Of a stretch of 44,452 nucleotides of DNA, positions 32,569-41,022 are shown piece by piece. How positions within the stretch are numbered: position 1 is the first letter of the stretch; each line of letters starts with the position of its first letter. The position numbers and the translations under genes are program-made. The notes under the pieces were generated by a model. The model made no database searches and was not told the origin of the DNA. It saw only the letters and a list, made by a program, of their open reading frames with translations. Source of the DNA: an uncultured Ruminococcus sp. (lineage in GTDB: Bacteria; Bacillota; Clostridia; Oscillospirales; Ruminococcaceae); the NCBI GenBank assembly GCA_947177205.1, contig CAMWTO010000003.1:1-44452 (forward strand). Reading direction: 5' to 3'.

Positions 32569-34614
32569 ATGATGAGAGATACTTTGGATTATGTCAAAAT
32601 TCTGCTTTCTGTGCTGCTTGTTCTGGCATGTACCAGCTTTTGTGCCGTCCGGCTGATGAAAATTCAGGTGGTAGAATCTCAGAATTATCAGAAAGATGTT
32701 TCTACACAGAGCAGCTATATCCAGAAAATCCCTGCTACCCGTGGGGAAATTATTGATGCCGCCGGCAATGTTTTAATTGGCAATCATGTGACATATGCGG
32801 TCATGATTGATGAGGCAAATTTTCCGTCAGATTACCAGAAAGCTAATGAAATTTTATTAAGATTGCTACAAATTCTCTCCGATGCCGAAGTCGAATGGGA
32901 GGATACGCTCCCGATTTCGCTTAATGCGCCGTATCGTTTCCGGATGGATGCATCAGAAGAAGAATTATCCCGGATGAAAGAAATGATCCATGTCAATGCT
33001 TATGCCACAGCGGAAAACTGTATGGATGTGCTGTTTGAGAATTTTGAGATCTCAGAATCGTACACGCCCCGGCAAAGACGCATGATTGCCGGGTTGCGTT
33101 ATGCCATGCTTCAGTATGATTTTTCACTGTCCAATCAGTTTCAGGTTGCGGAGGAACTGCCTATGGATGTTGTCACGGAGCTTTCGCAGTTATCCATGCA
33201 GCTGCAGGGTGTTGTGATTTCTCAGATTCCGGAACGGCGGATTGAAATCGGAGATGTCATTCCGCATGAAATCGGCATGACAGGTCCTATCTATGCCGAA
33301 AATGCCGAAGAATACAAGGAGAAAGGCTATTCTATGGATGCCATTGTCGGTATCAGCGGCATTGAAAAAGCAATGGAAGATGAATTACAAGGCAAAGAGG
33401 GCACAAGAAAGATTACGTTTGAAAAAGGCGAATTAATCTCGGATGAGATGACAGAACCTGTCATTTGCGGCAACACGGTGAAATTAACAATCAATAGCGA
33501 ATTCCAGAGAGGTTTGCAGGAGATTCTTGAGAAGTTTCTGAAAGATTTCGAGGGATATAACATGAAAAAGGATGAGGACGGCAGTAAAATCAATAATGGT
33601 GCATTAGTCGTGCTGGATGCAAAAACAGGAGCTGTCCTCGGAGAAGCGACTGCACCGAGTTATGATCTGAAATTCTATTCAGAAAATTACGAAGAATTAT
33701 TGAATGATTCCGGACAGCCGTTGTTCAACCGTGCTACGATGGGGTTATACCGTCCGGGGTCGACATTCAAGACGATTACCGCAACTGCCGGACTCAATGA
33801 GGGGATTGTCACGGGAGATACTACGTTCTTTTGCGGACAGACATATCAATATTATGATGTGACATACAGTTGTACAGGGTATCACCGGAATATTGCCGTT
33901 TCTAGAGCTTTAATGGTCTCCTGCAACTCGTATTTCTATGAACTGGCGAGAATGCTGAATATTGATAAAATTGTAGAATATGCCAATTATTACGGGATCG
34001 GACAGAATACTGGCATTGAGACAAGGGATTCTGCCGGTTATATGGCAACGCCTGCAAAATATCAGGAATTAGGCATAGAATGGACAGCCGGACAGGTTCT
34101 GCAAGCCGGCATTGGCAACGGCGAAACGATGGTGACACCGTTACAGCTTGCCTGCGTTGCGAATACCATTGCAAATGAGGGCGTTCGTTATGAGCCATAT
34201 TTAATTGACAGTATCTGGGATTACAGTCAGAAAAAGTGTGTCAGAAAGACAAAACCGACAGTAGCATCCCGGATTGATGTGGATTCCGATTCTGTTTATG
34301 AAACAATTGAACATGGTATGATCCTGGCATCCGGGAACGGTTTCCCATCGAAGTATTCCCTCCGGAATCTCGGCTATGATGTCGCCATTAAGACCGGTAC
34401 ACCACAGTCAGACAGTCATTATCAGGATTCTGTTTTTATTGGTTATGCGCCGGCAGATGATCCGGAAATCGCTTTTGCCGGTGTGGTTGAAGGCGGAGAA
34501 TATTCCAAGTATATGATCCGTTCTATTCTGGAATTATATGAAGAAATTTACAAAACAGATCCTGATGAAACGGATTCTACGGAGGCAGAGACAAGGAAGC
34601 CGAAAAAAAATTAA
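32569..34614 (+). CDS. mrdA: Penicillin-binding protein 2 (elongasome transpeptidase)
   Basis: Class B PBP that crosslinks peptidoglycan during elongation with RodA. N-terminal membrane helix (VKILLSVLLVLACTSFCAV), a dimerisation/pedestal region beginning IPATRGEIIDAAGNVLIGN, and the transpeptidase domain: SxxK as STFK with Ser398, SxN as SCN, and KTG as IKTGTPQSD. The product is 681 residues from the ATG at 32569, which follows TAAGGA; the TTG at 32545 is less likely. A charged C-terminus (TDSTEAETRKPKKN) ends the protein. No rodA is visible downstream; it must be elsewhere. Confidence 0.95.
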   Translation: MMRDTLDYVKILLSVLLVLACTSFCAVRLMKIQVVESQNYQKDVSTQSSYIQKIPATRGEIIDAAGNVLIGNHVTYAVMIDEANFPSDYQKANEILLRLLQILSDAEVEWEDTLPISLNAPYRFRMDASEEELSRMKEMIHVNAYATAENCMDVLFENFEISESYTPRQRRMIAGLRYAMLQYDFSLSNQFQVAEELPMDVVTELSQLSMQLQGVVISQIPERRIEIGDVIPHEIGMTGPIYAENAEEYKEKGYSMDAIVGISGIEKAMEDELQGKEGTRKITFEKGELISDEMTEPVICGNTVKLTINSEFQRGLQEILEKFLKDFEGYNMKKDEDGSKINNGALVVLDAKTGAVLGEATAPSYDLKFYSENYEELLNDSGQPLFNRATMGLYRPGSTFKTITATAGLNEGIVTGDTTFFCGQTYQYYDVTYSCTGYHRNIAVSRALMVSCNSYFYELARMLNIDKIVEYANYYGIGQNTGIETRDSAGYMATPAKYQELGIEWTAGQVLQAGIGNGETMVTPLQLACVANTIANEGVRYEPYLIDSIWDYSQKKCVRKTKPTVASRIDVDSDSVYETIEHGMILASGNGFPSKYSLRNLGYDVAIKTGTPQSDSHYQDSVFIGYAPADDPEIAFAGVVEGGEYSKYMIRSILELYEEIYKTDPDETDSTEAETRKPKKN

Positions 34615-34620
34615 TTTTTA

Positions 34621-34637
34621 TTTTAAATCATTTAAAA
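34621..34637. repeat. AT-rich palindrome after mrdA
   Basis: TTTTAAAT-C-ATTTAAAA is a perfect 8-base-arm palindrome 7 bases after the mrdA stop. Too AT-rich for a strong terminator; could be a weak one or a protein-binding site. No other terminator is seen here. Confidence 0.4.
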
Positions 34638-34716
34638 TAATTCGTGGAAATCCATAGTTTTTCACCGTTGAAATTTACTAGTTTTCACAAAATTCCGGGA
34701 GAACCCAGAAATAAAT

Positions 34717-34744
34717 TTGACAAAATTTCTATTTGTGTTATAAT
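34717..34744 (+). promoter_or_regulatory. Strong extended -10 promoter of the minD-mgsA-hisS-aspS unit
   Basis: Perfect TTGACA (34717-34722), 16-base spacer, TGT then perfect TATAAT (34739-34744). No terminator is seen until after aspS, so it may drive all four genes. Confidence 0.85.
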
Positions 34745-34805
34745 AATAATAGGTTGTTTTTTTCTTATTTTTTCAGAAATTTTTTTTCAGAAAGGAGATT
34801 TTGCA

Positions 34806-35561
34806 TTGGCTGAACTGAAGTTAAAAGATCCGAAACTGATTGCCATTACCTCCGGTAAAGGTGGTACAGGAAAATCTTCCATCAGTTACGGTATCGGCTA
34901 CACACTCGCCAAGCAGGGCAATCGTACACTGATTATTGAACTGGACTTCGGTTTGCGCTGTCTGGATATTATGTTTGGTATGCAGGGTAATGTCAAGTAT
35001 GATCTGGGCAATGTGCTCCGGGATCACATGCAGATTCTCGATGCCGTGACCCGTGTGCCCTCTGCCAGCGATCTGGAGATTCTCTGTGCGCCGAAAGATC
35101 CGTTTATGACGGTCACGGCGGAGCAGGTGGTGGAGATCTGCCGGAGCGTCCGGAAATATTATGATTTTATTATCATTGATACCGGCGCAGGCATCAGCTC
35201 CCATGTCTTTGACATTGTTGAACAGGCGAATTTAATTCTTGTTGTCACGACACCTGATCCGATCTGTATCCGGGATGCCACAATGATGTCGGATGAATTT
35301 TATTCCCGTGGCAATAAGCGTCAGAGATTATTAATCAACAAAGTCAGTCCGGAAGTCATGAAAAGTCACATGATCCGGGATCTGGATGAGATTATTGACA
35401 CGGTCGGCATTCAGTTGTTAGGTGTGATTCCGGATGATCTGATGCTGAAAGAATCGACCGGAAAAGGGCAGAAACTCCCTGTGGAGTCGTCCAGTCTGGA
35501 AGCATTCGATGCCATTTCCAGGCGGTTGACGGGGGAACATGTTCCATTGGTAATCAGGTAA
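34806..35561 (+). CDS. MinD-like deviant Walker A ATPase
   Basis: ParA/MinD superfamily ATPase of 251 residues. I choose a TTG start at 34806, 8 bases after AAAGGAG; an upstream extension would cover the promoter and leader. The deviant Walker A is SGKGGTGKSS, followed by IELDFGLRCLDIMFG, which mirrors MinD's IDFDIGLRNLDLIMG. IIIDTGAGI and TTPDPICIRDA also match MinD. The C-terminus ends RRLTGEHVPLVIR, level with the MinD segment just before its amphipathic membrane-targeting helix, which is therefore missing. No minC or minE is adjacent. Likely a division-site or polar positioning ATPase, but it cannot be assumed to work as canonical MinD. Confidence 0.85.
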   Translation: MAELKLKDPKLIAITSGKGGTGKSSISYGIGYTLAKQGNRTLIIELDFGLRCLDIMFGMQGNVKYDLGNVLRDHMQILDAVTRVPSASDLEILCAPKDPFMTVTAEQVVEICRSVRKYYDFIIIDTGAGISSHVFDIVEQANLILVVTTPDPICIRDATMMSDEFYSRGNKRQRLLINKVSPEVMKSHMIRDLDEIIDTVGIQLLGVIPDDLMLKESTGKGQKLPVESSSLEAFDAISRRLTGEHVPLVIR

Positions 35562-35605
35562 TCAGAATTAATTATTAATCACTAAAAATAACCAGAAAGG
35601 AATGA

Positions 35606-36034
35606 GTGCGTGTTATGACGATTGCTTTAATTGCACATGATGCCAAAAAAGAGCTTATGATCCAGTTCTGCACGGCATACTGTGGCGTTCTGTCAAGATA
35701 TGATCTGTGTGCGACAGGGACAACGGGCAAGATGGTAGGGGAGGCAACAGGTCTGCCGATTCAGAAGTATTTCAGCGGTTCTCAGGGCGGCGGCGAGCAG
35801 ATCGCTGCAAAAATTTCCTGTGATGAAGTAGATGTTCTGTTATTTTTCCGTGATCCCAATCCCAAAGCAGCGGATCTGAATGACATGACACTTCTGCGGT
35901 TGTGTGATGTGCACAATGTGCCGGTGGCGACGAATATTGCAACTGCGGAAGCTTTGATTATCGCATTGGAACGTGGTGACCTGGACTGGCGGTATGCCTC
36001 CATTGAGGAAAAAGCCAGCATGTTGGAACTATAA
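35606..36034 (+). CDS. mgsA: Methylglyoxal synthase-like protein, catalytic residues altered
   Basis: Family enzymes convert dihydroxyacetone phosphate to methylglyoxal and phosphate. The fold is clear: ALIAHDAKKELMIQF, YDLCATGTTGKMVGEATGL, SGSQGGG, VDVLLFFRDPNPKAAD, LRLCDVHNVPVATNIATAEA. Length 142 from the GTG at 35606 (5 bases after AAAGGAAT); an ATG at 35615 is also possible. Compared with remembered E. coli and Bacillus sequences, the catalytic-base motif GGDQQ reads GGGEQ (residues 61-65), and the PHDPD/PHEPD loop reads ADLND and is one residue shorter, with no His. Position between minD and hisS suggests the orthologous gene, but activity is uncertain. Confidence 0.85.
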   Translation: MRVMTIALIAHDAKKELMIQFCTAYCGVLSRYDLCATGTTGKMVGEATGLPIQKYFSGSQGGGEQIAAKISCDEVDVLLFFRDPNPKAADLNDMTLLRLCDVHNVPVATNIATAEALIIALERGDLDWRYASIEEKASMLEL

Positions 36035-36078
36035 ATTAAATTTAAAAATAATTTAAAATTCAGGAGATTTTTTAATTT

Positions 36079-37368
36079 ATGAATATGTTAAAACGACCCA
36101 ACGGCACAGAAGATATCCTGCCGGCATCCAGTCAGGAATGGCAGAATCTAGAAAAATTTCTGCGGGATACTGCCAGTGCTTACGGATTCCGGGAAATCCG
36201 CATCCCGACATTTGAGCAGACAGAATTATTCAGCCGTGGCGTAGGAGAAACAACGGACGTTGTCCAGAAAGAAATGTACACCGTTACGGCGAAAGAATCC
36301 ACATTCACGCTCCGTCCTGAGGGGACAGCAGGCACAATCCGAGCAATGCTCCAGAACGGTTTATTAAACGAAGCGCTTCCTCAAAGGGTGTATTATATTC
36401 TGTCCTGTTTCCGGCATGAACGCCCCCAGGCAGGCAGATTGCGGGAATTCCACCAGTTCGGCGTGGAAATGGCAGGTGCATCCAGTGCGGATGCAGATGC
36501 CGAAGTCATCAGTCTTGCCAAGCAGATTCTGGATCAGATCGGCTTACGGGGTATTGAACTGTATATCAATTCCATCGGCTGTCCGGTTTGTCGGAAACAT
36601 TATCATGCGGCTTTAAAACAGTATTTTTCAAGTTATCAAGATCAGCTCTGTGAAACCTGCCAGGAACGGCTTGACAAGAATCCGATGCGGATTCTGGACT
36701 GCAAAAGTCCAGTTTGTCAGGAAATCGCAGAAAATGCGCCTGTCATTCTGGATTATCTCTGCGAAGACTGCAATTCACACTTTGAGAAATTAAAAGCAAA
36801 TCTGGATTTGTTAAGTATAGAATATACTGTCAATCCCAGAATTGTCCGTGGTCTGGATTATTATACCAAGACCGTATTTGAATTTGTGACAACGGATATT
36901 GGCGCACAGGGGACAATCTGCGGCGGCGGTCGTTATGACGGACTGATTGCACAGTTAGGCGGACAGTCCACGCCGGCTTTAGGATTCGGCATGGGTCTGG
37001 AACGCTTATTATTAACGCTCCGGAATCAGGGGATTTCTCTGAATCAGGAGAATACTTGCGACATTTATTTTGTCCCGATGGGTGAGAATGCTGTTGCAAA
37101 AGCAATGCAATTAACGGCACAGCTCCGGCAGGACGGCATTTCCGCACAGACGGACGTCATGGGCAGAAGTCTCCGGGCGCAGATGAAATATGCTGATAAA
37201 ATTCATGCCAGATTCACGGTTGTCATTGGTGATAATGAACTGGAACAGAATGAAGCAATTTTGAAAAATATGAAATCCGGTGAGAAAGTTTTACTGAAAC
37301 TGGATGAAACTTTTGCACAACATTTTTCAGATATTGAAATCGCTGACCGACTCGGCATGGAAGAATAA
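36079..37368 (+). CDS. hisS: Histidyl-tRNA synthetase
   Basis: Class II synthetase charging tRNA-His. N-terminal LKRPNGTEDILP, motif 2 region YYILSCFRHERPQAGRLREF, histidine-binding RGLDYYTKTVFEF, motif 3 LGFGMGLERLLL and a C-terminal anticodon-binding domain (TCDIYFVPMGENA onwards). TLRPEGTAGTIRAM is typical. A CxxC-rich insert (CPVCRKHY, LCETCQERL) is the normal Firmicute form. 429 residues, standard. CAGGAG lies 15 bases before the ATG. It is paired with aspS, a common Firmicute order; no T-box leader fits in the 44-base gap. Confidence 0.97.
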   Translation: MNMLKRPNGTEDILPASSQEWQNLEKFLRDTASAYGFREIRIPTFEQTELFSRGVGETTDVVQKEMYTVTAKESTFTLRPEGTAGTIRAMLQNGLLNEALPQRVYYILSCFRHERPQAGRLREFHQFGVEMAGASSADADAEVISLAKQILDQIGLRGIELYINSIGCPVCRKHYHAALKQYFSSYQDQLCETCQERLDKNPMRILDCKSPVCQEIAENAPVILDYLCEDCNSHFEKLKANLDLLSIEYTVNPRIVRGLDYYTKTVFEFVTTDIGAQGTICGGGRYDGLIAQLGGQSTPALGFGMGLERLLLTLRNQGISLNQENTCDIYFVPMGENAVAKAMQLTAQLRQDGISAQTDVMGRSLRAQMKYADKIHARFTVVIGDNELEQNEAILKNMKSGEKVLLKLDETFAQHFSDIEIADRLGMEE

Positions 37369-37400
37369 AATTTATAATAAATAATTAAGGAGCTGAAATT

Positions 37401-39179
37401 ATGGCAGAATCTATGGGAAATCTCAGACGGACACACGGTTGCGGTGAAGTCACAGAACCGGGAATGCAAGTCGTTGTCGGCGGTTTTGTGCAGTACATCC
37501 GCAATAAAAATAAAGTGATTTTTCTCGTTCTCCGAGATCGCAGCGGCGAAGTCCAGCTTGTCTTTAATGACGAGACCGACAGAGAAATTTTTGAGAAAGC
37601 CGCATCCTGCAAAAATGAATATGTTCTGCTTGTCAAGGGACATTCTGTCACAAGACAGGATATTAATCCTAATATGAAAACCGGCAATATAGAAATTATT
37701 GCAGAAGAAATCAGAATTCTGGCGAAGGCTGAGCCTGTGCCATTTGTGATTATGGATGATACCAATGCAGGCGAAGAAATGCGCCTGAAATATCGTTATC
37801 TGGATCTAAGAAGACCATCTTTGCAGAAAAATCTGATCATGCGCCACAAAATCGCAAAATGTGCAAGAGAATATTTCTATGCCAATGATTTTATTGAGAT
37901 AGAAACGCCCATGATGATGAAATCCACACCGGAGGGCGCAAGAGACTACCTGATTCCGTCGAGAGTTCATCCGGGAGAGTTCTACGCACTGCCGCAGTCA
38001 CCGCAGATTTATAAACAATTGCTGATGGTTGCTGGCATGGAGCGTTACATTCAAATTGCAAGGTGTTTCCGGGATGAAGATCTGAGAGCTGACAGACAGC
38101 CAGAATTCACACAGATTGACCTGGAAATGTCTTTCATGGATGTGGAAGATATTTTAAAATTAACAGAAGGCTTTGTTCAGAAACTAATCAAAGACGTTTT
38201 GGAGCAGGATGTATCACTCCCGATTCCGAGATTATCCTATCAGGATGCCATGAATCGTTATGGATCTGATAAACCAGATACCAGATTTGCAATGGAATTG
38301 CAGGATATTTCAGATCTTGTGAAAGATTCTGATTTCAGTGTATTTGCGAATGCTGTGCAGTCTGGTGGCAGTGTCCGCTGTATTGTAGCCAAGAATGCTG
38401 CGAAAATCTTATCCAGGAAAGAAATTGATAAATTAACGGAATTTGTCCGGGGAATCGGGGCAAAGGGTCTGGCATTCATCCGTTGGGCGGACGAAAAGCC
38501 TACTTGTGCATTTGCGAAATTCTTCTCAGAAGAGGCAATGCAGGAATTATTGACCCGGATTGATTGTCAGCAGGGGGATGTTGCCTTATTCGTTGCAGAC
38601 AAAAATCGGATCACTCTGCCAGTTCTGGGGGCATTGCGTCTGGAAGTTGCCAAAAAATTGGAGATCATCCCGGAAGAAAAATTAAATTTCCTCTGGATTA
38701 CACAGTTCCCGTTCTTTGAGTGGGACGAAGATTCGCAGACATGGCTTGCAATGCACCATCCGTTCACAATGCCGGAAGATGCATGCTTGCAGTATCTGGA
38801 ATCTGATCCCGGAAAAGTAGTTGCAAAAGCGTATGATCTGGTACTCAATGGCATTGAATTAAGTTCCGGTTCTATGCGTATCACAGATTATGAATTACAG
38901 GAAAAAATGTTTCGTGCGTTAGGCTTGACAGATGAAGAAATTCAGGCAAAATTCGGATTTCTTGTAGAAGCTTATCATTATGGCGCACCACCGCATGGCG
39001 GTCTTGGAATTGGTCTTGACAGACTGGCAATGCTGTTGTGCAAAGCCGAGAGTCTCCGGGATGTTGTGGCATTCCCGAAAGTAAAAGATGCCTCGGAAAT
39101 CATGAGTGCATGTCCGTCTCCGGTAGAGAAAGAAAATCTGGATGTATTGGGGATTATGGTAAAGCCGCAGGAATCATAA
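37401..39179 (+). CDS. aspS: Aspartyl-tRNA synthetase
   Basis: Class II synthetase charging tRNA-Asp. N-terminal OB-fold anticodon domain (RRTHGCGEVTEP, QYIRNKNKVIFLVLRDRSG), motif 1 and 2 in the catalytic core (IETPMMMKSTPEGARDYLIP; RCFRDEDLRADRQPEFTQID), the bacterial GAD insertion domain (about residues 285-420), and motif 3 GLGIGLDRLAMLL. 592 residues, the bacterial-type length. AAGGAG precedes the ATG. Whether it also charges tRNA-Asn cannot be read from sequence; an asnB gene is 3.3 kb away but makes free asparagine. Confidence 0.97.
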   Translation: MAESMGNLRRTHGCGEVTEPGMQVVVGGFVQYIRNKNKVIFLVLRDRSGEVQLVFNDETDREIFEKAASCKNEYVLLVKGHSVTRQDINPNMKTGNIEIIAEEIRILAKAEPVPFVIMDDTNAGEEMRLKYRYLDLRRPSLQKNLIMRHKIAKCAREYFYANDFIEIETPMMMKSTPEGARDYLIPSRVHPGEFYALPQSPQIYKQLLMVAGMERYIQIARCFRDEDLRADRQPEFTQIDLEMSFMDVEDILKLTEGFVQKLIKDVLEQDVSLPIPRLSYQDAMNRYGSDKPDTRFAMELQDISDLVKDSDFSVFANAVQSGGSVRCIVAKNAAKILSRKEIDKLTEFVRGIGAKGLAFIRWADEKPTCAFAKFFSEEAMQELLTRIDCQQGDVALFVADKNRITLPVLGALRLEVAKKLEIIPEEKLNFLWITQFPFFEWDEDSQTWLAMHHPFTMPEDACLQYLESDPGKVVAKAYDLVLNGIELSSGSMRITDYELQEKMFRALGLTDEEIQAKFGFLVEAYHYGAPPHGGLGIGLDRLAMLLCKAESLRDVVAFPKVKDASEIMSACPSPVEKENLDVLGIMVKPQES

Positions 39180-39193
39180 ATCTATAAAATTAA

Positions 39194-39223
39194 AAAAGCC
39201 CTCTGTCAGGAGGGCTTTTCCTG
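39194..39223 (+). terminator. Terminator after aspS
   Basis: Arms AAAAGCCCTC (39194-39203) and GAGGGCTTTT (39210-39219), 10 perfect base pairs, then CC and a T/A-rich tail. It lies only 32 bases before the SGNH hydrolase start. Confidence 0.88.
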
Positions 39224-39251
39224 AATTAATTTTTGAGAGAGGAGATTTTTT

Positions 39252-40394
39252 ATGAAATGCAAGAAATTTATGGCAAGCCTGACTGCTGTTGTCCTGACTA
39301 TTTGTGCTACAGGTTCTCTCACGGCATTCCCGGAAGATCAGGATGCTGAAAAATTAAGAATCATGCCGTTAGGGGATTCCATCACGGACGGATTCACAGG
39401 CGATCCGGTCGGCGGTTACCGGCTCACGCTCTGGAAAATGCTGGAAGCAAATGACTATGCAGATCAGATTGACTTTGTTGGACCAAACTGGGGCGGTGAT
39501 GGCATTGACCCGAATCACGCAGGCTACAGCGGTTATGCAATTGCGGATATTCCCGATCAGAGAAGCGGCATTTACAATTTTGTTGACTGGCTTATGGAGA
39601 GCTATCCGGCGGACGTGGTTATGCTCCAGATCGGCACGAATGATATTTTATCCAGTTATGAACTGGATGCGATGCCGGAGCGTTTAGAATTACTGGTAGA
39701 TACCATTCTGGAGTATCTCCCGGAAGATGGTCTGTTATATCTGGCGACGATTCCATACATGGATGCGGATGTGACAAATTACACAGATGCTTACACAGCC
39801 GAGGAGATGGATCAAGTTGTAGATGATTATAATACAGCCGTGAAAGCGTTGATCTCAGAGAAACAGGCGGAGGGCAAGCCAATTGCATTATCTGACATCA
39901 ATTCACAGCTCACAAAGCAGGATCTGTTGGACGGCGTTCATCCAAATGCGACAGGCTACGAAAAAATGGGGAATTACTGGTATCAAAAAATTACAGAGTA
40001 TCTCAATGGCGATTCTGAACAGCCAACGGAGACAACCTCCGAGACTGTTCCGGAAACGACAGAATCTATCACAGAAACAGTTCCGGAGACGATACCCGAA
40101 ACAACAGAATCCACAGAATCTGTCCCAGAGACAACAGAGCCTATCATGGAGACCATTCCAGAACCTACAGAATCAGTTACGGAGACTACAGAATCCGGGA
40201 CGTTTGAAAAAGGGGATATTCTGATGGATCATGTGGTGAATTTGCAGGATTTAATTTATATGCAGAAATATTTGGTAGATCTGGAATCCATTACGGAAGA
40301 ACAAATGCATGCAGGTGACATGGATTCTAACAATCTGATCAATATTTATGATTTTGTATTATTAAAATGGGCATTGATGCCGGGTTCTAATTAA
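39252..40394 (+). CDS. Secreted SGNH esterase with C-terminal dockerin (CE3-like)
   Basis: A 380-residue exported enzyme: signal peptide (residues 1-25), SGNH/GDSL catalytic domain (about 33-250), a Thr/Glu/Pro/Ser linker built on ETTES and VPET repeats (255-315), and a type I dockerin (316-380) with two calcium-loop repeats (GDILMDHVVNLQDL; GDMDSNNLINIYDF). Nucleophile Ser43 in LGDSITDG, block III GTND, and Asp227/His230 in DGVHPNATGY. The fold and dockerin suggest a cellulosomal carbohydrate esterase, probably removing acetyl groups from xylan, as in family CE3. The first dockerin loop has Leu where Asn or Asp is usual. GAGAGGAG precedes the ATG. Confidence 0.92.
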   Translation: MKCKKFMASLTAVVLTICATGSLTAFPEDQDAEKLRIMPLGDSITDGFTGDPVGGYRLTLWKMLEANDYADQIDFVGPNWGGDGIDPNHAGYSGYAIADIPDQRSGIYNFVDWLMESYPADVVMLQIGTNDILSSYELDAMPERLELLVDTILEYLPEDGLLYLATIPYMDADVTNYTDAYTAEEMDQVVDDYNTAVKALISEKQAEGKPIALSDINSQLTKQDLLDGVHPNATGYEKMGNYWYQKITEYLNGDSEQPTETTSETVPETTESITETVPETIPETTESTESVPETTEPIMETIPEPTESVTETTESGTFEKGDILMDHVVNLQDLIYMQKYLVDLESITEEQMHAGDMDSNNLINIYDFVLLKWALMPGSN

Positions 40395-40435
40395 TTTAAA
40401 TTTATCTTTAAAAATCAGGAAATCAGGAGAATATT

Positions 40436-40987
40436 ATGACAGACTATCAGCAAATCAGAGCCGTCTATGATGCATCTACAATTCAGGTTTATCAGGCGTA
40501 TTCTGCGGAGATCGCAGAAGAAGCCGTTCGTCTGGGGACATTCGGACAGCGTTTTAAATTAACCCGGATGACTTGGATCAAGCCGTCATTTCTTTGGATG
40601 ATGTATCGTTCCGGGTGGGGACTGAAAGAAAATCAGGAGCATATTTTAGCAATTCAAATCAAGAGATCTGCTTTTGATGATATGCTGCAACGTGCCGTAT
40701 TATCCAGTTATCACGAAAATCAGGGGATTTCCTATCAGGAATGGCAAGAGAAAATCCGGAATTCTGAAATCAGAGTCCAATGGGATCCGGAACGGGATAT
40801 TTACGGAAATGCTTTAAATTATCGTTCCATTCAGATTGGCATCCGGGGAGAATCTGTAAAAAAATACGTCAATGACTGGATTGTTGAGATCGAGGACATT
40901 ACGGATTATGTGACGGATTTGCGAAACAAGAAAGACCAGAAAATAGACATCACAGGATTACTTCCGGAAGAAAAAGTTTATTTTTGA
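40436..40987 (+). CDS. DUF4291 family protein
   Basis: A 183-residue cytosolic protein, recognised as DUF4291 by its conserved opening RAVYDASTIQVYQAYSAEIA and the highly conserved MTWIKPSFLWMMYRSGWG, plus LAIQIKRSAFD, RVQWDPERD and RSIQIGIRGE. It has no signal peptide. The function of the family is not established. GGAG lies before the ATG. It sits between two dockerin enzyme genes with short gaps and no terminator, so it is probably co-transcribed with them although its product stays inside the cell. Confidence 0.9.
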   Translation: MTDYQQIRAVYDASTIQVYQAYSAEIAEEAVRLGTFGQRFKLTRMTWIKPSFLWMMYRSGWGLKENQEHILAIQIKRSAFDDMLQRAVLSSYHENQGISYQEWQEKIRNSEIRVQWDPERDIYGNALNYRSIQIGIRGESVKKYVNDWIVEIEDITDYVTDLRNKKDQKIDITGLLPEEKVYF

Positions 40988-41022
40988 TAATATTTTAATA
41001 TTTAATTTGGAGGCATTTTTCT

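Noticed and set aside
36035-36078. T-box riboswitch upstream of hisS.
   Set aside because: The gap is only 44 bases, far too short for a T-box leader, and contains no T-box sequence.
40020-40200. Repetitive DNA in the SGNH gene, first suspected as a tandem repeat or CRISPR-like array.
   Set aside because: It encodes the Thr/Glu/Pro linker between catalytic domain and dockerin; the repeats are irregular codons, not equal repeats and spacers.
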